64,000 nucleotides of DNA from Dichetophora obliterata (taxonomy: Eukaryota; Arthropoda; Insecta; Diptera; Sciomyzidae): positions 296,905,708-296,969,707 of the forward strand of contig OY986435.1 of assembly GCA_963920525.1 (NCBI GenBank), given 5' to 3'. A program made the position numbers and the translations under genes. The notes under the pieces were generated by a model, which was given only the letters and a program-made list of their open reading frames with translations, made no database searches and was not told the DNA's origin. Positions 50,353-62,239 of this stretch are shown one piece after another (positions within the stretch are counted from its first letter, which is position 1; each line of letters opens with the position of its first letter).

Positions 50353-52005
50353 CAGTGGTGTGCGATGAAATAGAGTCGACCCTAAAATAAATTTTAAAAC
50401 CAAAAATAAATGTACAAAATTTGAATTGTTTGTGAATTTTTTATTTTTTGTTAATCTTTTACAAACAAAGAAAAGTATTTACAAACATAAATATCGTTAT
50501 ATTAGCTTCAATGCTTAAACATAAAAAAAAATATTTCAAAATATCCTATTTTGGCTGTGAATTAAAATAGAGTCATCGAGTTTCATCATCTGAAATAAAA
50601 TAAATACCAGTGTGAAATAAAAAAAAATGTGTTTCTTGTATACTTTTCCTTACCTCAGTATTTTGTGGAGTAGCCTTTATTTTTAATCACAGCCAAGCAA
50701 CGATTAGGCATTGAATCCACAAGGTTTTGACACGTTCGGATTGGAATTTTTTCCCACGCAGACTTAACTAGTGTCCACAGCTCATTCTTATTGAATGGGT
50801 TTTTTCCCTTAATAGCCATTTTAACTACTCGCCACAAGTTTTCAATAGGGTTTAAGTCTGGTGATTGCGGAGGCCAGCTTAAAACATCCACATTATTATT
50901 CTCAAACCAAGCTTTTGCCCGCTTCGATGTGTGTTTCGGGTCATTATCTTGCTGAAATACCCATCGAAGCGGCATCTCCCACTCAGCATAAGGCAACATG
51001 ACGTTGTTTAATAAATTGGTGTAATATTCAGCGTCCATTGTCTGCTCAATTCGAAATAAAGGTCCTGTCCCATAGTAAGAGAAACTACCCCATACCATTA
51101 TGTTTCCTCCACCATGTTTAACTGTTTTAACAGTGTATTGGGGACGGAATTCGGTGTTGGGAGGTCTTCGTACTGGCAAATTACTTCTATTAGAATTGAA
51201 CAAGTTCACTTTTGTTTCGTCTGACCACAAAATATTTCGCCATTTGCTCACGGGCCAATTCACATGCTCCTTGGCGAAACGTAACCTTTTTTGAACGTTT
51301 GTTTTCGATAGAAATGGAACTTTTCGGGTACTTTTTGCCTTTAAATTATTCTTAATAAGAATGTTTCTTATTGTAGAGGTGTCCACATCCAGCTTGTAAT
51401 AGTTTTTGAGAGCGGTAGAGGTAATAAAAGGGTCTTTTTTAACGTGCCGCAACATTCTGCTCTTTATATGTTCCGTAACTTTAGGTTGTTTTCCGCGGTT
51501 TTCTGGTCTGACCTCATACTTAACGGCGTTTTCCACCATTTTTTTGGAGCATCCAATTAATTCCGATATTGTTTGGTAGCTTTTACCTTCTTTTCTGAGC
51601 TTTTTTATTATTTCCCGGCGCTCATTACTACAATGCTTACCTCTGCCCATTTTGGAGACTAAATAATAAAAATTAATAAATATTTGTAAATACTTATAAT
51701 ATTTAGAAGCTAAACTTACCTTTGTTTACAAATTTAAATGAAATGTACCGTTAATCGCATCAAAAAAATATGTTTTTCTTAATTGACTCTATTTCATTGC
51801 ACAGGTCTTTACACGGCCTTTACCAAATTGACACTGCCTAAAAGAAAAGAAACGCACAAAGTATACTGAAAATAACGGTATTATATGCAGCGAGGAACCG
51901 ATCACTCAAGTACAGAAGTTATTGATATGAAACTCATTACAGTGAAGACTTAAAGAGAGTTAAAGTTTTGAAGAGTGGATGACTCTATTTCATCGCACAC
52001 CACTG
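50353..52005 (-). mobile_element. Full-length Tc1-type transposon, 1,653 bp
   Basis: Ends CAGTGGTGTGCGATGAAATA on both sides in inverted orientation, flanked by TA (50351-50352, 52006-52007). A second copy of the AAATAGAGTCAT core lies about 200 bp inside each end (near 50563 and 51784), an IR/DR arrangement as in Sleeping Beauty-like elements. One intact transposase gene on the minus strand. This is the most complete element in the window. Confidence 0.96.
50655..51650 (-). CDS. Tc1-type transposase, intact, 331 residues
   Basis: Cuts the transposon at its ends and inserts it at TA. The N-terminus has a helix-turn-helix pair (roughly residues 8-45 and 60-110). The catalytic triad is D144 (LWSDET), D235 (QQDNDPKHTS) and E270 (SPDLNPIENLW), spaced as DD34E, with the GGGNIMVWGSF block between. 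Length is normal for Tc1 transposases, with no stop or frameshift. The ATG at 51648-51650 begins the conserved MGRGKHCS start. All recognisable catalytic residues are present, so activity is plausible but untested. Confidence 0.96.
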   Translation of the reverse strand: MGRGKHCSNERREIIKKLRKEGKSYQTISELIGCSKKMVENAVKYEVRPENRGKQPKVTEHIKSRMLRHVKKDPFITSTALKNYYKLDVDTSTIRNILIKNNLKAKSTRKVPFLSKTNVQKRLRFAKEHVNWPVSKWRNILWSDETKVNLFNSNRSNLPVRRPPNTEFRPQYTVKTVKHGGGNIMVWGSFSYYGTGPLFRIEQTMDAEYYTNLLNNVMLPYAEWEMPLRWVFQQDNDPKHTSKRAKAWFENNNVDVLSWPPQSPDLNPIENLWRVVKMAIKGKNPFNKNELWTLVKSAWEKIPIRTCQNLVDSMPNRCLAVIKNKGYSTKY

Positions 52006-52351
52006 TATGTAAGTAACGAGTACTAGGACCACGGCAACCAGTACCGTGCCGATTTGCATCGAAACATGCTAGTACTCTGCGATATGGGAAAAAGTGCACA
52101 GTTTTCCAAAAAACCCAAATGACTTTTTTATAAGGCTAATTTAAAAAAAACAGATTTGCACTGTTTTTTTGTATGCTTTGCATGCTTTATTTAATTTTTC
52201 TTCAATATAAGCTATCAAACATGAAAATTACATGAAAAATACTAGAGCTGTAATTTGAAACGGTGTGATTTTATGAATTGAAACGGTGTGATTTTAGAAA
52301 AATATTGCTTAATTGTAATCACTCCTCGTGTATTTATGAAAAAACAAAATT

Positions 52352-52609
52352 ATATTTATTGAGCTTTAGGTCAAAGTTAGAACAACTAATTTTTCTAACG
52401 AATCTTTCCAAAGAAACAACAACAACAACGTTTTTTTAATATGAAAAGGAATTTTGACCTATAGCTCAATAAACGATTTTAAACATTCAAACAACTAGAA
52501 TTTGTATTTTAAATCAAGTATGATTTAAACTATCAAACATTTAGAATTTGTATTTAATTCATATAAAGTCAACATATTAAATGACAAGATCATTTAGAAA
52601 AAACTTTAA
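52352..52609 (-). repeat. Family A element, half copy
   Basis: Contains GAGCTTTAGGTCAAAGTTAG, then an inverted stretch ending in CATTTAGAAAAAACTTTAA, with the TTAA at 52606-52609. The left inverted repeat is missing. The upstream segment 52288-52345 resembles family D (ATTGTAATCACTCCTCG). Confidence 0.75.
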
Positions 52610-52687
52610 TAATAATAATATATAAATAATATATTATAATAAACATTGAAAATTAATTGTGATCTTATTTTTTTAAATTTTTACCTG

Positions 52688-52990
52688 AATTTAATTGTAA
52701 GCTTTAGATCAAGTAAGTTTGAAGAAGGCAACAACTACAACAACAACAACTCTGTATAGAGTCAATCAGACAGCAGATTAGACGGCATGTTTCGGAAATC
52801 ACTACATTTCCTCTTTAGCAGTCTTGAGTGATTCAGCTGTGACCAACCCACGGTTTAAAGTCTTATATGATTTGACACGTGTTCGAACAAATTCGTAAGA
52901 ACTTTAACGTTCTCATCGGGCACTTAATCATATGGCATTAAAGCAGTAGTTATTTTTAGTTCAAGCCTTTAACTCTTGTCGTTGTTGCCT
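52688..52990 (+). repeat. Repeat family B, diverged copy
   Basis: GTAAGCTTTAGATCAAGTAA to the CATATGGCATTAAAGCAGTA block, next to a family A copy as at 20865-21432. Confidence 0.75.
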
Positions 52991-53893
52991 TATTATTATA
53001 ATTAATATAAATAATATCAAGATATATAGATATCAGTAGGTTAGATATCAGTTTCAGATATCAGATTGATGACAAAACTTACTCGCGAGATCATAAGATT
53101 TTATTCTGCCTATCGCATGTCAATAAAATTTTTTAAATTTGTTTTTTGGGATTTTTTTGCGAAAAGGAAAATATGAGATTTTAATTGAAAAGTAAGAAAT
53201 CACAACTCTGGTAGTTTTTGTCTAATTTTAATGTTTGATAGCACATCCTGAAAAAAAATTAAATAAATATAGATTCAATGAAAAATTTCTTATGTTCAAA
53301 GAAAAAGTTTCTCTTAAAATTTGCCAATTTCTGCCAAAAATTGCTTAACGCGCCTAAACAAATTTTTACTTGAAAATCAAAAGAAATTGAAAAACAAATA
53401 ATTCTCGTTCTGAAAAATATGTCTGTATAAATATTCTGAACTAGCTTAAAATATAAAGCATATATAAATATAATGATCTTATTTATCTTAATGTTCAAGA
53501 CCCTTTTATGATATTAAAATCAATTATTTTAAAATATTTTTGTGAGCATGTTCATAAAAAACGCACGCAAATGTTGTTAAAACTTTAAAAGCTGTTTTCT
53601 TGAAAAAAGTTATTTCTGATCGGGACGAGTATTTAAAAAATTCTATGGATCCGAATGAGCTGCAATTTTAATACTTTGTTCTACATGCCAACGGCTCTCG
53701 CAGGTAGTAGAATTGCTTGTTTGTAATAATTTTCCCTTTTTTCAACCCGATTTTCAACAAAAAACGCGATTTTTTTAAATTTCTCTTAGAAGTCCTTCAT
53801 TTTGTTATTTTTAAATGAACATTTTTAAACCTACTATCTGCTAGAATGACAAGCCTATGACAGAACAATAATCTATTTAAATTTTTTTGTTTC
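52991..53893. other. Non-coding region
   Basis: No gene recognised; AT-rich, possibly intronic if the exon proposed at 53896 is real. Confidence 0.4.
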
Positions 53894-53895
53894 AG

Positions 53896-56800
53896 ATGAC
53901 TTTATGTGCCATATTCATCCTGGCCAGCAACATACCTTTGAGAAGGTACTACTTACTTACTTCTGCGTTGACCGCCGCTGGGTACCGAATCGAATGTTTT
54001 CTTCACTGGAGCATCGTCTTTCATGCGCTGAACATGACCAAGCCAGCGAAGCCACTCGATTTTAATGCGCTTGACTATGTCGATGTCAGCGTACAGCTCA
54101 TACAGTTCATCATTCCACCGTATTCGGTACTCGCCATTGATACAGATCGGTCCGTAGATCTTACGAAGAATCTTTCTCTCGAATGCTCCTAAAGTCTTTT
54201 CATCTGAACTGCTTAGCGTCCAGGTTTGTGATGCATAAAGTATGATGAGCGGGCATGATGAGCGATTTATAGAGCGTGATTTTCGTTCGTCGAGAGAGGG
54301 CTCTGCTTCTCAATTGCCTACTGAGCCCAAAGTAACAACTGTTGGCAAGAGTTATTCTTCGTTTGATCTCAATGCTGATGTCGTTGGTTGAGTTTATGCT
54401 GGATCCCAGATAGACGAAGTCCTTCACAACCTTGAAGGAGGTATTGTCAACTGTAACGTGGGTTTCAAGATGGTGGGACTGTTTGTTTGTTGACACCAAG
54501 TATTTCGTCTTATCTGCATTCACTGCCAGACCCATTCGACTTGACTCTCTAATCTGGAAAATGCTGCACTGACTTCGCGCGTATTATGGCCAATGATATC
54601 GATGTCACCAGCATACGCAAGCAGCATAACACTCTTGTAGAATATTGTGCCACTACGTCTCAGATCAGCAGCTCGGATGATCTTTTCCATCATAAGGTTG
54701 AAAAAGTCGCACGATAAGGAATCACCTTGTCTGAAACCTCGTTTGGTAATAAACGGTGGGGAGTGGTCCTTCCCGATTTTAACTGCGCTGCTGGTGTTGC
54801 TCAGTGTCATCCTGCAAAGTCGTATTAGTTTTGCAGGAATACCAAATTCAGACATGGTGGAGTACAGGTGCTTCCTTATTGGGCTGTCGAAGGCGGGTTT
54901 GTAGTCGACAAAAAGATAGTGGGTGTCGACTTGTTTTCCTTGAGTCTTCTGAAGAAAATCTGGTCGATTTTGGACTTTCCAGGTCTGAAGCCGCACTGAT
55001 AAGGTCCGACCAGTTCGTTTACAATGGGCTTCAATCTTTCACATAAAACGCTCGACATGACCTTATATGCGATATTAAGAAGGCTTATCCCACGGTAACT
55101 GGCACAGATAGTGGGATCGCCTTTCTTGTGGATTGGGCAGAGCACACTGAGATTCCAATCGTTTGGAATGCATTCTTCCGACCATATTCTGCATAGAAGC
55201 TCGTGATTGCATTTAAGTAGAGCTTCGCCTCCGTTTTAAACAGCTCAGCAGGTAAGCCATCAGCTCCCGCGGCTTTGTTATTTTTAAGCCGAGCTATAGA
55301 TGTCAGAACTTCATCATAGTCGAGCCAGCGGAACCTCGACGCTGTCATCCGAAATTGGGGTTTCCGGAATATCATCTCTATTGGCGGGATTGTTGTCAGC
55401 GTCGAAATTAAGAAGCTTAGAGAAGTGTTCCTTCCATAACGTCAGTGTACTCTGGACATCTGTCACTAGATTCCCATTTTCATCCTTTCAAGAAGAGGCC
55501 CTGGTTTTAAAACCATCGGCAAGGCGTCTTATTTTTTGGAAAAATTTTCGGGCCTCATTCCTGTCACCATATATCTCAATCTTCTCCTGCTCGCGCTTTT
55601 CTGCCTCTGTTATTTTCCGCCTGAAAATACGTCTCTCTTTTCTCCTCTTTTCTTTGTATCGGTCCTTAGCAGCGCGCGTTATAACCGACTGCAGGGTGGC
55701 TTTGTAGGCGGCGTCTTTCTCTGCAGTGGCGTCGCGACACTCCTGGTTGTACCACTGGTTTCGGCGAGGGCGTTGGTAGCCAATCACCTCTTCAGCAGCC
55801 GCACGCATGGAGTTGGAAATGTGTGTCCACTTCGCGCATATATCATCGATTGGAGGAGTGCTTTGAAGCAGGAGTGAGAGTCGAGTGGCGAAAGCATCGG
55901 CTGTCTGTTTCGATTGAAGCTTGTCGACGTCTAGCTTTCTCTGTGTAGGGTAACGTGTATTCTTAGCTGCTGACAGACGTGTACGGATGTTGGCTGCAAC
56001 AACATAGTGATCCGAGTCAATGTGTGCACCACGGATCGTGCGTTCAACCAATACACTGGAAGAGTGCCTTCCGTCGATCAAAACGTGATCAATTTGATTT
56101 TTGGTTTTTTGATCAGGGGACATCCAGGTGGCTTTATGAATATAGAGATGCTTGAATCTAGTACTACTTACGACCATGTTTCGTGCTGCGGCGAAGTCAA
56201 TCAGAGTCATTCCGTTATCGGAGGTGTTGTCGTGGAGGCTGAACTTTCCGACTGTTGGGCCAAAAATATTTTCCTTGCCCACCTTAGCGTTGAAGTCACC
56301 AAGCACGATTTTTACGTCGTGACGGGGGCAGTGCTCGTAAGCATTTTCAAGGCGCTCGTAGAAATTTCCTTGATCTCATCGTCCTTGTCTTCTGTCGGAG
56401 CGTGCGCACATATTAGGTTTATATTGAAAAATTTAACCTTGATGCGGATTATGGCAAGTCGTTCGTTCACAGGTGTGAATCGCAGGACGTGGGGCCGTAG
56501 TCTCTTGCCAACTACAAATCCGCATCCAAACTTGTGCTTCTCCGCATGGCCGCTGTAGTAGATATCACAGAGTGCATGCCGAATGCAACCCTGTCCCTTC
56601 CATCGCATTCTTGGATAGCAGTGATATCAGCTTTGTATCTTTCCAAGACATCAGTCAGTTGGATAAAGGCACCTTCCCAATTAAGGGTTCGGACATTCCA
56701 GGTGCATATCCGTAAATCATTATCAGTTTTTCGTTTGCGGTAGTCGTCATCAGATTTGGGGATCAGTTTTCTTCTTTTTTTTTAGTTGTTTTCATTGAAA

Positions 56801-57040
56801 TGGGTTTTTACGGGTATGCTTCAAACCCGACGCACAACCTGTTGTAAGCCTAGGGGGGCCCGCCGCTCAGATTGGCAACCAAACTAACGGTTGTCAGTTT
56901 TGACGTTGCCCAGAAAACACCACGTGGAGGTTTGAGTCGACTTGAGGCGATTTCACAAAGGTTATGCTGGCCTCACCAGGTTGAGACAGTCAGACATGTT
57001 ACATTGTAAAGGTTCACCCCCAGATTCCCCTTTTGTGCAG
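53896..57040 (+). other. Possible short host exon, split by the RTE-like LINE
   Basis: A pyrimidine-rich tract and TTTCAG end at 53895, followed by about 41 bp of non-repetitive sequence. After the LINE, TTTGTGCAG is followed by GTAAAG at 57041. Without the LINE this would be an exon of about 50 bp with both splice signals. All that is seen is the splice-like context and an open frame; I do not recognise the product. Confidence 0.25.
53949..57030 (-). pseudogene. RTE-like LINE, nearly full length but decayed
   Basis: One-ORF non-LTR element. Minus-strand blocks in order are: ICTWNVRTLN at about 56715 (endonuclease start), GDFNAKVG at 56300, NQIDHVLIDG and DSDHYVVAA (endonuclease end), and AAGADGLPAELFK at 55275 (RT). 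Then come GFRPGKS, a RGFRQGDSL block, and the catalytic box, which reads AYAGD instead of AYADD. DFVYLGSSIN follows near 54430. Open pieces lie in changing frames (56608-56312, 56306-55488, 55375-55085, 55145-54876, 54996-54520, 54535-54200), so at least five frameshifts exist. It ends in an (AAGT)n-like tail at 53949-53961. The flanking 12-mers TTTGAGAAGGTA and TTTGTGCAGGTA may be its target duplication. Confidence 0.88.
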
Positions 57041-57581
57041 GTAAAGATGTTATTATTGCCATTATCATTGACATGTACGAAAATTTAAATTATTGTTTTT
57101 TTTTTGTTATATTTAGTTAAAATTTCCGAAATTGATCTAAAAACAACAGACTATATCCTTAAACGGACTATTTAAATGACCAATTCCTGTAACATTGTTG
57201 GCAGAATGTATATTACAAACAAAACAAATAATTAACAGAAGTCTGCTGCTTTGTGGGTCTAACCTATAGTAGTGAAAGTTATATGTGCTAATAGTATAGT
57301 ATGTATACTAGGGCGGGTCGATTTAAAAATCGCCTCAGTGAAAATTATATTCTAGGAATCATATAGTGCCGAAGGAACTATACCTTTAAAACGAATTCTA
57401 ATGCCCCAACTTTTGAATTTTGTGAAAAAAATCACCATTTTTGGCACTTTATTTTATTTATGTTTATTTTATATTTATTATTTTATTTATTTTTTCTCTT
57501 TAGAAATTTATTTAGTCAGAACATAATCAGAACATAAAAAAATAAGAAGTGAAGTGACCATTCCAAATCAAAAAGTTTACA

Positions 57582-59745
57582 ATGAATCCATCATCCTCTA
57601 CACCGCAAGATGAAGCAACAACAACATCAACAACTATCGAAAACCCAATGAGTCATATACTCAGGAATGTTTTTACTGTTTTTGGTGTGTCTATTGATTT
57701 GACTGATCTTAATTTACCAACCCAGCTGGATATCTTGAGCGAGCAAAAAAAGTTTTCCTATAAATCATTCACTATTCAAGTGCAAGATAACTTGATTGGA
57801 ATTTGGGAAAAACTTGGTATGGAAATAATGCTGAAAAAAGTACATTTAATAAATTGAATAGATTGCTTGACAAATATCAAGACCAAATTAAGAGAAGAAA
57901 CAAAACCCAACAATTTCCAGAGTATGTAAAATCTCTGGAAACAATTTTTTACATTGGAACATGTAAATGCGATTTCAAAGAATTTATGCACGATCAACAT
58001 AATCATAGAAGACTAACAATGGATGCATTTGTGATGGCAATTGAAGAGCAAGGAGCAACATCTATGTCATCAATGCCAACATACCAAGATCCCGATGAGC
58101 CAACATACGCACCGCCACCGGTTCAAGAAGATATGGATAGAAGCACAAGTTCACAATACACAGAAAGATACGATTGTTTTAACTTTGCCTTGATATGTGA
58201 CAGATTTGGTGTGGCTGATAGAGTAGCATCAGCATTGGGAACCGCTCTTTTCCAAGATTTTAAAATGAAAGATATGCATGGCAAACCTCTTATCATGGAT
58301 AAATCGAAAGTTCGCAGAGAAAAAGAGAAAAGAGAGCAAACGGTTAGATGATACCAATTTGCTAGCTTTTTTATTCGATGGCAGAAAAGATGATACTTTA
58401 ACGAGAGATAAAATTTATGAGAAGTTTCGTACTAGGATGGTAAGAGAACCTCATCTTGTTGTTTTGAGAGAACCGAATTCTGAATTGATTTGTTACGTAA
58501 GACTGGAACATGAAACTGCTGAATACAAAATAACCAAATTAAATGATTTTTTCAACGATAAAAATATATCACTGGATGCATTAATTGGCATATGCACTGA
58601 TGGTGAGCCAACAAACACTGGCCCACACGGTGGAATTATACGAAATTTCGAATTGCTGTTAAAAAGACCATTGCATTGGTTCGTTTGCCTTCTAAACTTC
58701 AACGAACTTCCGGTTCAGCATTTGTTTGAAGCTTTGGATAAATCAACCAGCACTGGACCTAGATCGGCAACCGGAAAACTGGGCAAACACATCGATACTT
58801 GTGAAACTCTTCCGGTAAGTTATTGCTATCACTAATTTATTATAATTGTCAACCGTTTTTAATTATTTTATTAATATATATTTTCAGGTGGTGGACGGCT
58901 TCCAGAAAATTGAGTTGAAGAATATGCCCCCTGATCCAGAAAAAATTGAATTTTCCACCGATTCGAAGTACTTATAGGACATGGCCCATGCAATTTCTAG
59001 CGGCGTGGTTTCAGTGGATCTGGCTAACATCAAACCAGGGAAAATTGTACATTCTCGCTGGCTCACCAAGGCCGCTAAATTATTACGATTATATGTGACG
59101 ACGGAAAACCCAGATGCAAATTTAAGAATTCTGGTTGAATTTATAATTAAATGTTATGTGCTAATGTACTTTAATATCAAGTATTACAGCTCTGTCGTGT
59201 ACGGTAGTGCATTGTTTTTCAAGTTCATTAGTTGGTCACAATTTCTAGAAACTCGTTTACGCAAAATTGTCAATCAAGTAATTACAGATAATTCATATTA
59301 TGCGCATTCGGAAAATATCTTGTTATCAATGTTGTTTGATGATAGCAAAGAAAAGCGTGACTGCGCTATCAAGAAAATTCTACGCTATCGAACCGATGTT
59401 GACGACACAACGGAACTTAGAGCTTATAAAAAACCAGATATAAACTTTAATTGCACAAGTTACACGGACATGATCAATATGAATGACACAATGAACGTAT
59501 TTGAGCCACCATTCACGTGAAGAATTCTGTACGATAAATTGAAAGAATATTTTAATCAATATGATCCAACGTTTAATGATCTAAAAATTCCCTCACACAT
59601 ACAAGGAACGGAACGTCACATTCAATTGCTAGCTGGCGTTTCCAAACGAGTGATACCGGAAAATGTAGAGGCTGTTATGGCGACGACATTAGAGAGCCGT
59701 GCGAAATTGCCCAAACTTGAAAGTAAAAAAGACTTCAAACAATAA
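57582..59745 (+). pseudogene. Divergent hAT-like transposase, two exons, decayed
   Basis: Starts at ATG 57582 and ends at TAA 59743-59745. The N-terminal third is hydrophilic, with no recognised domain. FLFDGRKDD (near 58375) fits the first catalytic Asp and ICTDGEPTNTG (near 58600) the second. CLLNFNELPVQHL (near 58690) parallels the C-x2-H motif of hAT insertion domains, with His replaced by Asn. IVHSRWLTKAAKLLRLY (near 59060) resembles the hAT TRW motif. A 73-bp intron (58815-58887) separates exons in phase. Damage: frameshifts in 57803-57857 and 58320-58348, TAG at 58975-58977, TGA at 59518-59520. The family resembles uncharacterised multi-copy arthropod proteins; hAT membership is inferred from motifs, ends and duplication together. 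Confidence 0.7.
58815..58887 (+). other. Intron in the hAT-like transposase gene
   Basis: GTAAGT at the start, TTTTCAG at the end, 73 bp, AT-rich. Removing it joins ...ETLP to VVDGF in frame and leaves no stop at the junction. Confidence 0.8.
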
Positions 59746-60024
59746 TTTTTTTTAGTTTCTTTTTTATAACTAAGTTAAATTAATTTTTTCATGTACATAT
59801 GTTTTGACTAAATAAATTTCTTAAGAGAAAAAATAAATATTATTATAAATAAATAAATAAATAAATAAATAAATATTGTTATAAATAAATAAATCTTCTA
59901 TATACATAAAAATGGATGTATGTATGTGGGTATGTGGGTATGTGGCTATATCACATATAGACTCCAAAACCGCTGAACTGATCTTTATGAAATTTTCAGG
60001 GAAACTGAAGCCACATCTTGAGAG

Positions 60025-61800
60025 TGTTTCTGTGAGGTTTGGTAACTATTGCACAAGGGGGCGTGGTACCTTCCATACAAGCCAAAGTTACGCTATCGAT
60101 CACAAACCAAAAAAAGGATATATATCAGACGGTTTCAATCGTAAAAAACTAAGATTTAGTAATTTTGTTCAGATGGTTACTGTCGGCAACTGTAATAAAA
60201 ATGGGCGTGGTCGTAATATAAATACGCCCACTTTTTCGAAATCATGGCAATTCCGGAGTTTTACACATTTTTACAGTGAAACTTGCTGTGTAGGTGATCT
60301 AAGAGGCGGTCACTATATGTAAATGTTTTCACGCCCACTTTTACCGCCCACAAATCAATATCCATATTCATAAAAAGCAAAACGATGTGTGTCTGGCTGT
60401 GTGATGTCTGCAGACTCCAAAACTACTGATTCGATTGACCTGAAATTTTGGCAGTCGATTTGTTTCAGGTACGAAAAATTTGCCACACCCCCTTTTTACC
60501 GCTCTCAAATCAATAAAAATGTTATATTTCAGTCGGTTTGGGTCGTATAAAGCTAAAATTTTGTAATTTAATATGTACGGTTACTGTCGACAACTGTACT
60601 TAATATGGGTTTCCACGCCCCCTTTTACAGCCCACAAATAAATGAAAATGATTTATTTCAGTCGGTTTTGGTCGTATAAGACTTAAATTTGGTACTTTGG
60701 TTTGTGTAGTTACTGACAGTAACTGTACGAAAAGTTGATTTCCACACCCCCTTTTTGCGCCCACAAATCAGTGAAAATGCTATATTTCAAGCAGTTTTGA
60801 ACGTATGAGACTAACATGTGATACCTAAGTTTGTATGGTTACTTTCGGCAACTGTACTAAAAAAAGGCATCATCGCTATATAGCCACACCCACTTTTTGA
60901 GAAATCATTAAAATTGACTACTGGGTCGATTGAGCTAAAATGTTGGCTTAGTTTGTACGGTTACTGTCAGCAACTGAACTAAAAATTGGTTTCCACGCCC
61001 CCCTTTTACCTTCCATGAAAACATTTTATTTCAACGGTTTGAGTCGTTTTAGACAAAAATTTTGTAATTCAGTTCATATGGTTACTCTCGGCAAGTGCAC
61101 TAAAAATAGGCCTGTCCCGCTTTGATTAAACTCAATTTTCGGGGAGTTAGCGTCGAGTGAAGTAAAGTGCGCCAGGCTTAACCTAAATTTAGCTGAAATT
61201 TAGGCACTCGATTACGAGATGGCTCTAGGGAAATATTTTGCAGCACCCCTTTTTACCGCTAGCAAAACAACAAAAATGTTATATTTCGCACGGTTTTGAT
61301 CGTATCAAACTAAAATTTGGTTTTTAGTTCATATAGTTACTTTCGGCAGCTATTCGACATTTTCGTATATGGCAGTAAGGCGGTCTATGGCAGAACAACG
61401 TCTGCCGAGGAGAGTGAGTGTTCCTGCGAGGTTTGGTAACGTTTGGATGAGGGGGCGTGGTACCTCCCATACAGGCCAAATTTGCGCTATCGACCACAAA
61501 CCAAATAAAGGATATATATCAGACGGTTTCGATCGTAAAAAACTAAGATTTAGTATTTTTGTTCAGTTGGTTACTGTCAGTAACTGTACAAAAAATGTGC
61601 GTGGTCGCAATATATATGAAAGTACGCCCACTTTTTCGAAATCATGGCAATTCTGGAGTTCTACGCATTTTTATAGTGAAACTTGCTGTGTAGGTGCTCC
61701 AAGAGGCAGTCACGTTACATAAATGTTTTCAAGCCCACATTTACCGCCGTCAAATCAATATCTGTATATATAAAAATGAATCGTGATTTGTTCGGATGCT
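60025..61800. repeat. Large direct duplication inside the Helitron-like element
   Basis: 60025-60400 recurs at about 61415-61790. Both have GGTTTGGTAAC, the GGATATATATCAGACGGTTT block, a CCACTTTTTCGAAATCATGG block and TGAAACTTGCTGTGTAGGTG. Between them are units with CACGCCCMCTTTTACCGCCC. The open stretches of 136 and 117 codons over the two copies are explained by the duplication. Confidence 0.75.
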
Positions 61801-62239
61801 TAAAACTTGAAAACGACTGAACCAAATTGGATACTTCCTTCTACTTGTTTAGGAAAAGTATAATGCCACACCCACTTTTGTCGCCCACAAATCAATAAAA
61901 ATGTTGTGTTTAAGACGGTTTTGGTCGTATTAAATTAAAATTTGGTAAATAAGTTCGTATGACAACTATCATTAACTTTGATAAAAATGGGCGTGGTCAC
62001 ACTTCATCTACGCTTACTTTTAAGAAAATATCAAAATACTTTGAAACTATTGGTCCGATTGAGCTCAAATTTTGTAAGTACGCTTTGCTTTGAGTACGAG
62101 ATGGTTTAAGCGGAAATGCCATACCCCTTTTACCTCCCACATATATATAAAAAATTGTTGTTATCGAATAGCTTTAGAGTTATGGGTCGCACAGCTTAGA
62201 AATTCGGTATTCGACCACAATTTAGACGTACCGTTTCAG

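Noticed and set aside
53887..54192. 101-codon plus-strand open stretch
   Set aside because: Mostly antisense of the RTE-like LINE; only the first 40 bp are outside it, treated as a possible exon.
59912..61722. Two similar open stretches (136 and 117 codons) as related genes
   Set aside because: Both lie on copies of a segmental duplication within a repeat array; stops and indels separate other copies and no domain is visible.
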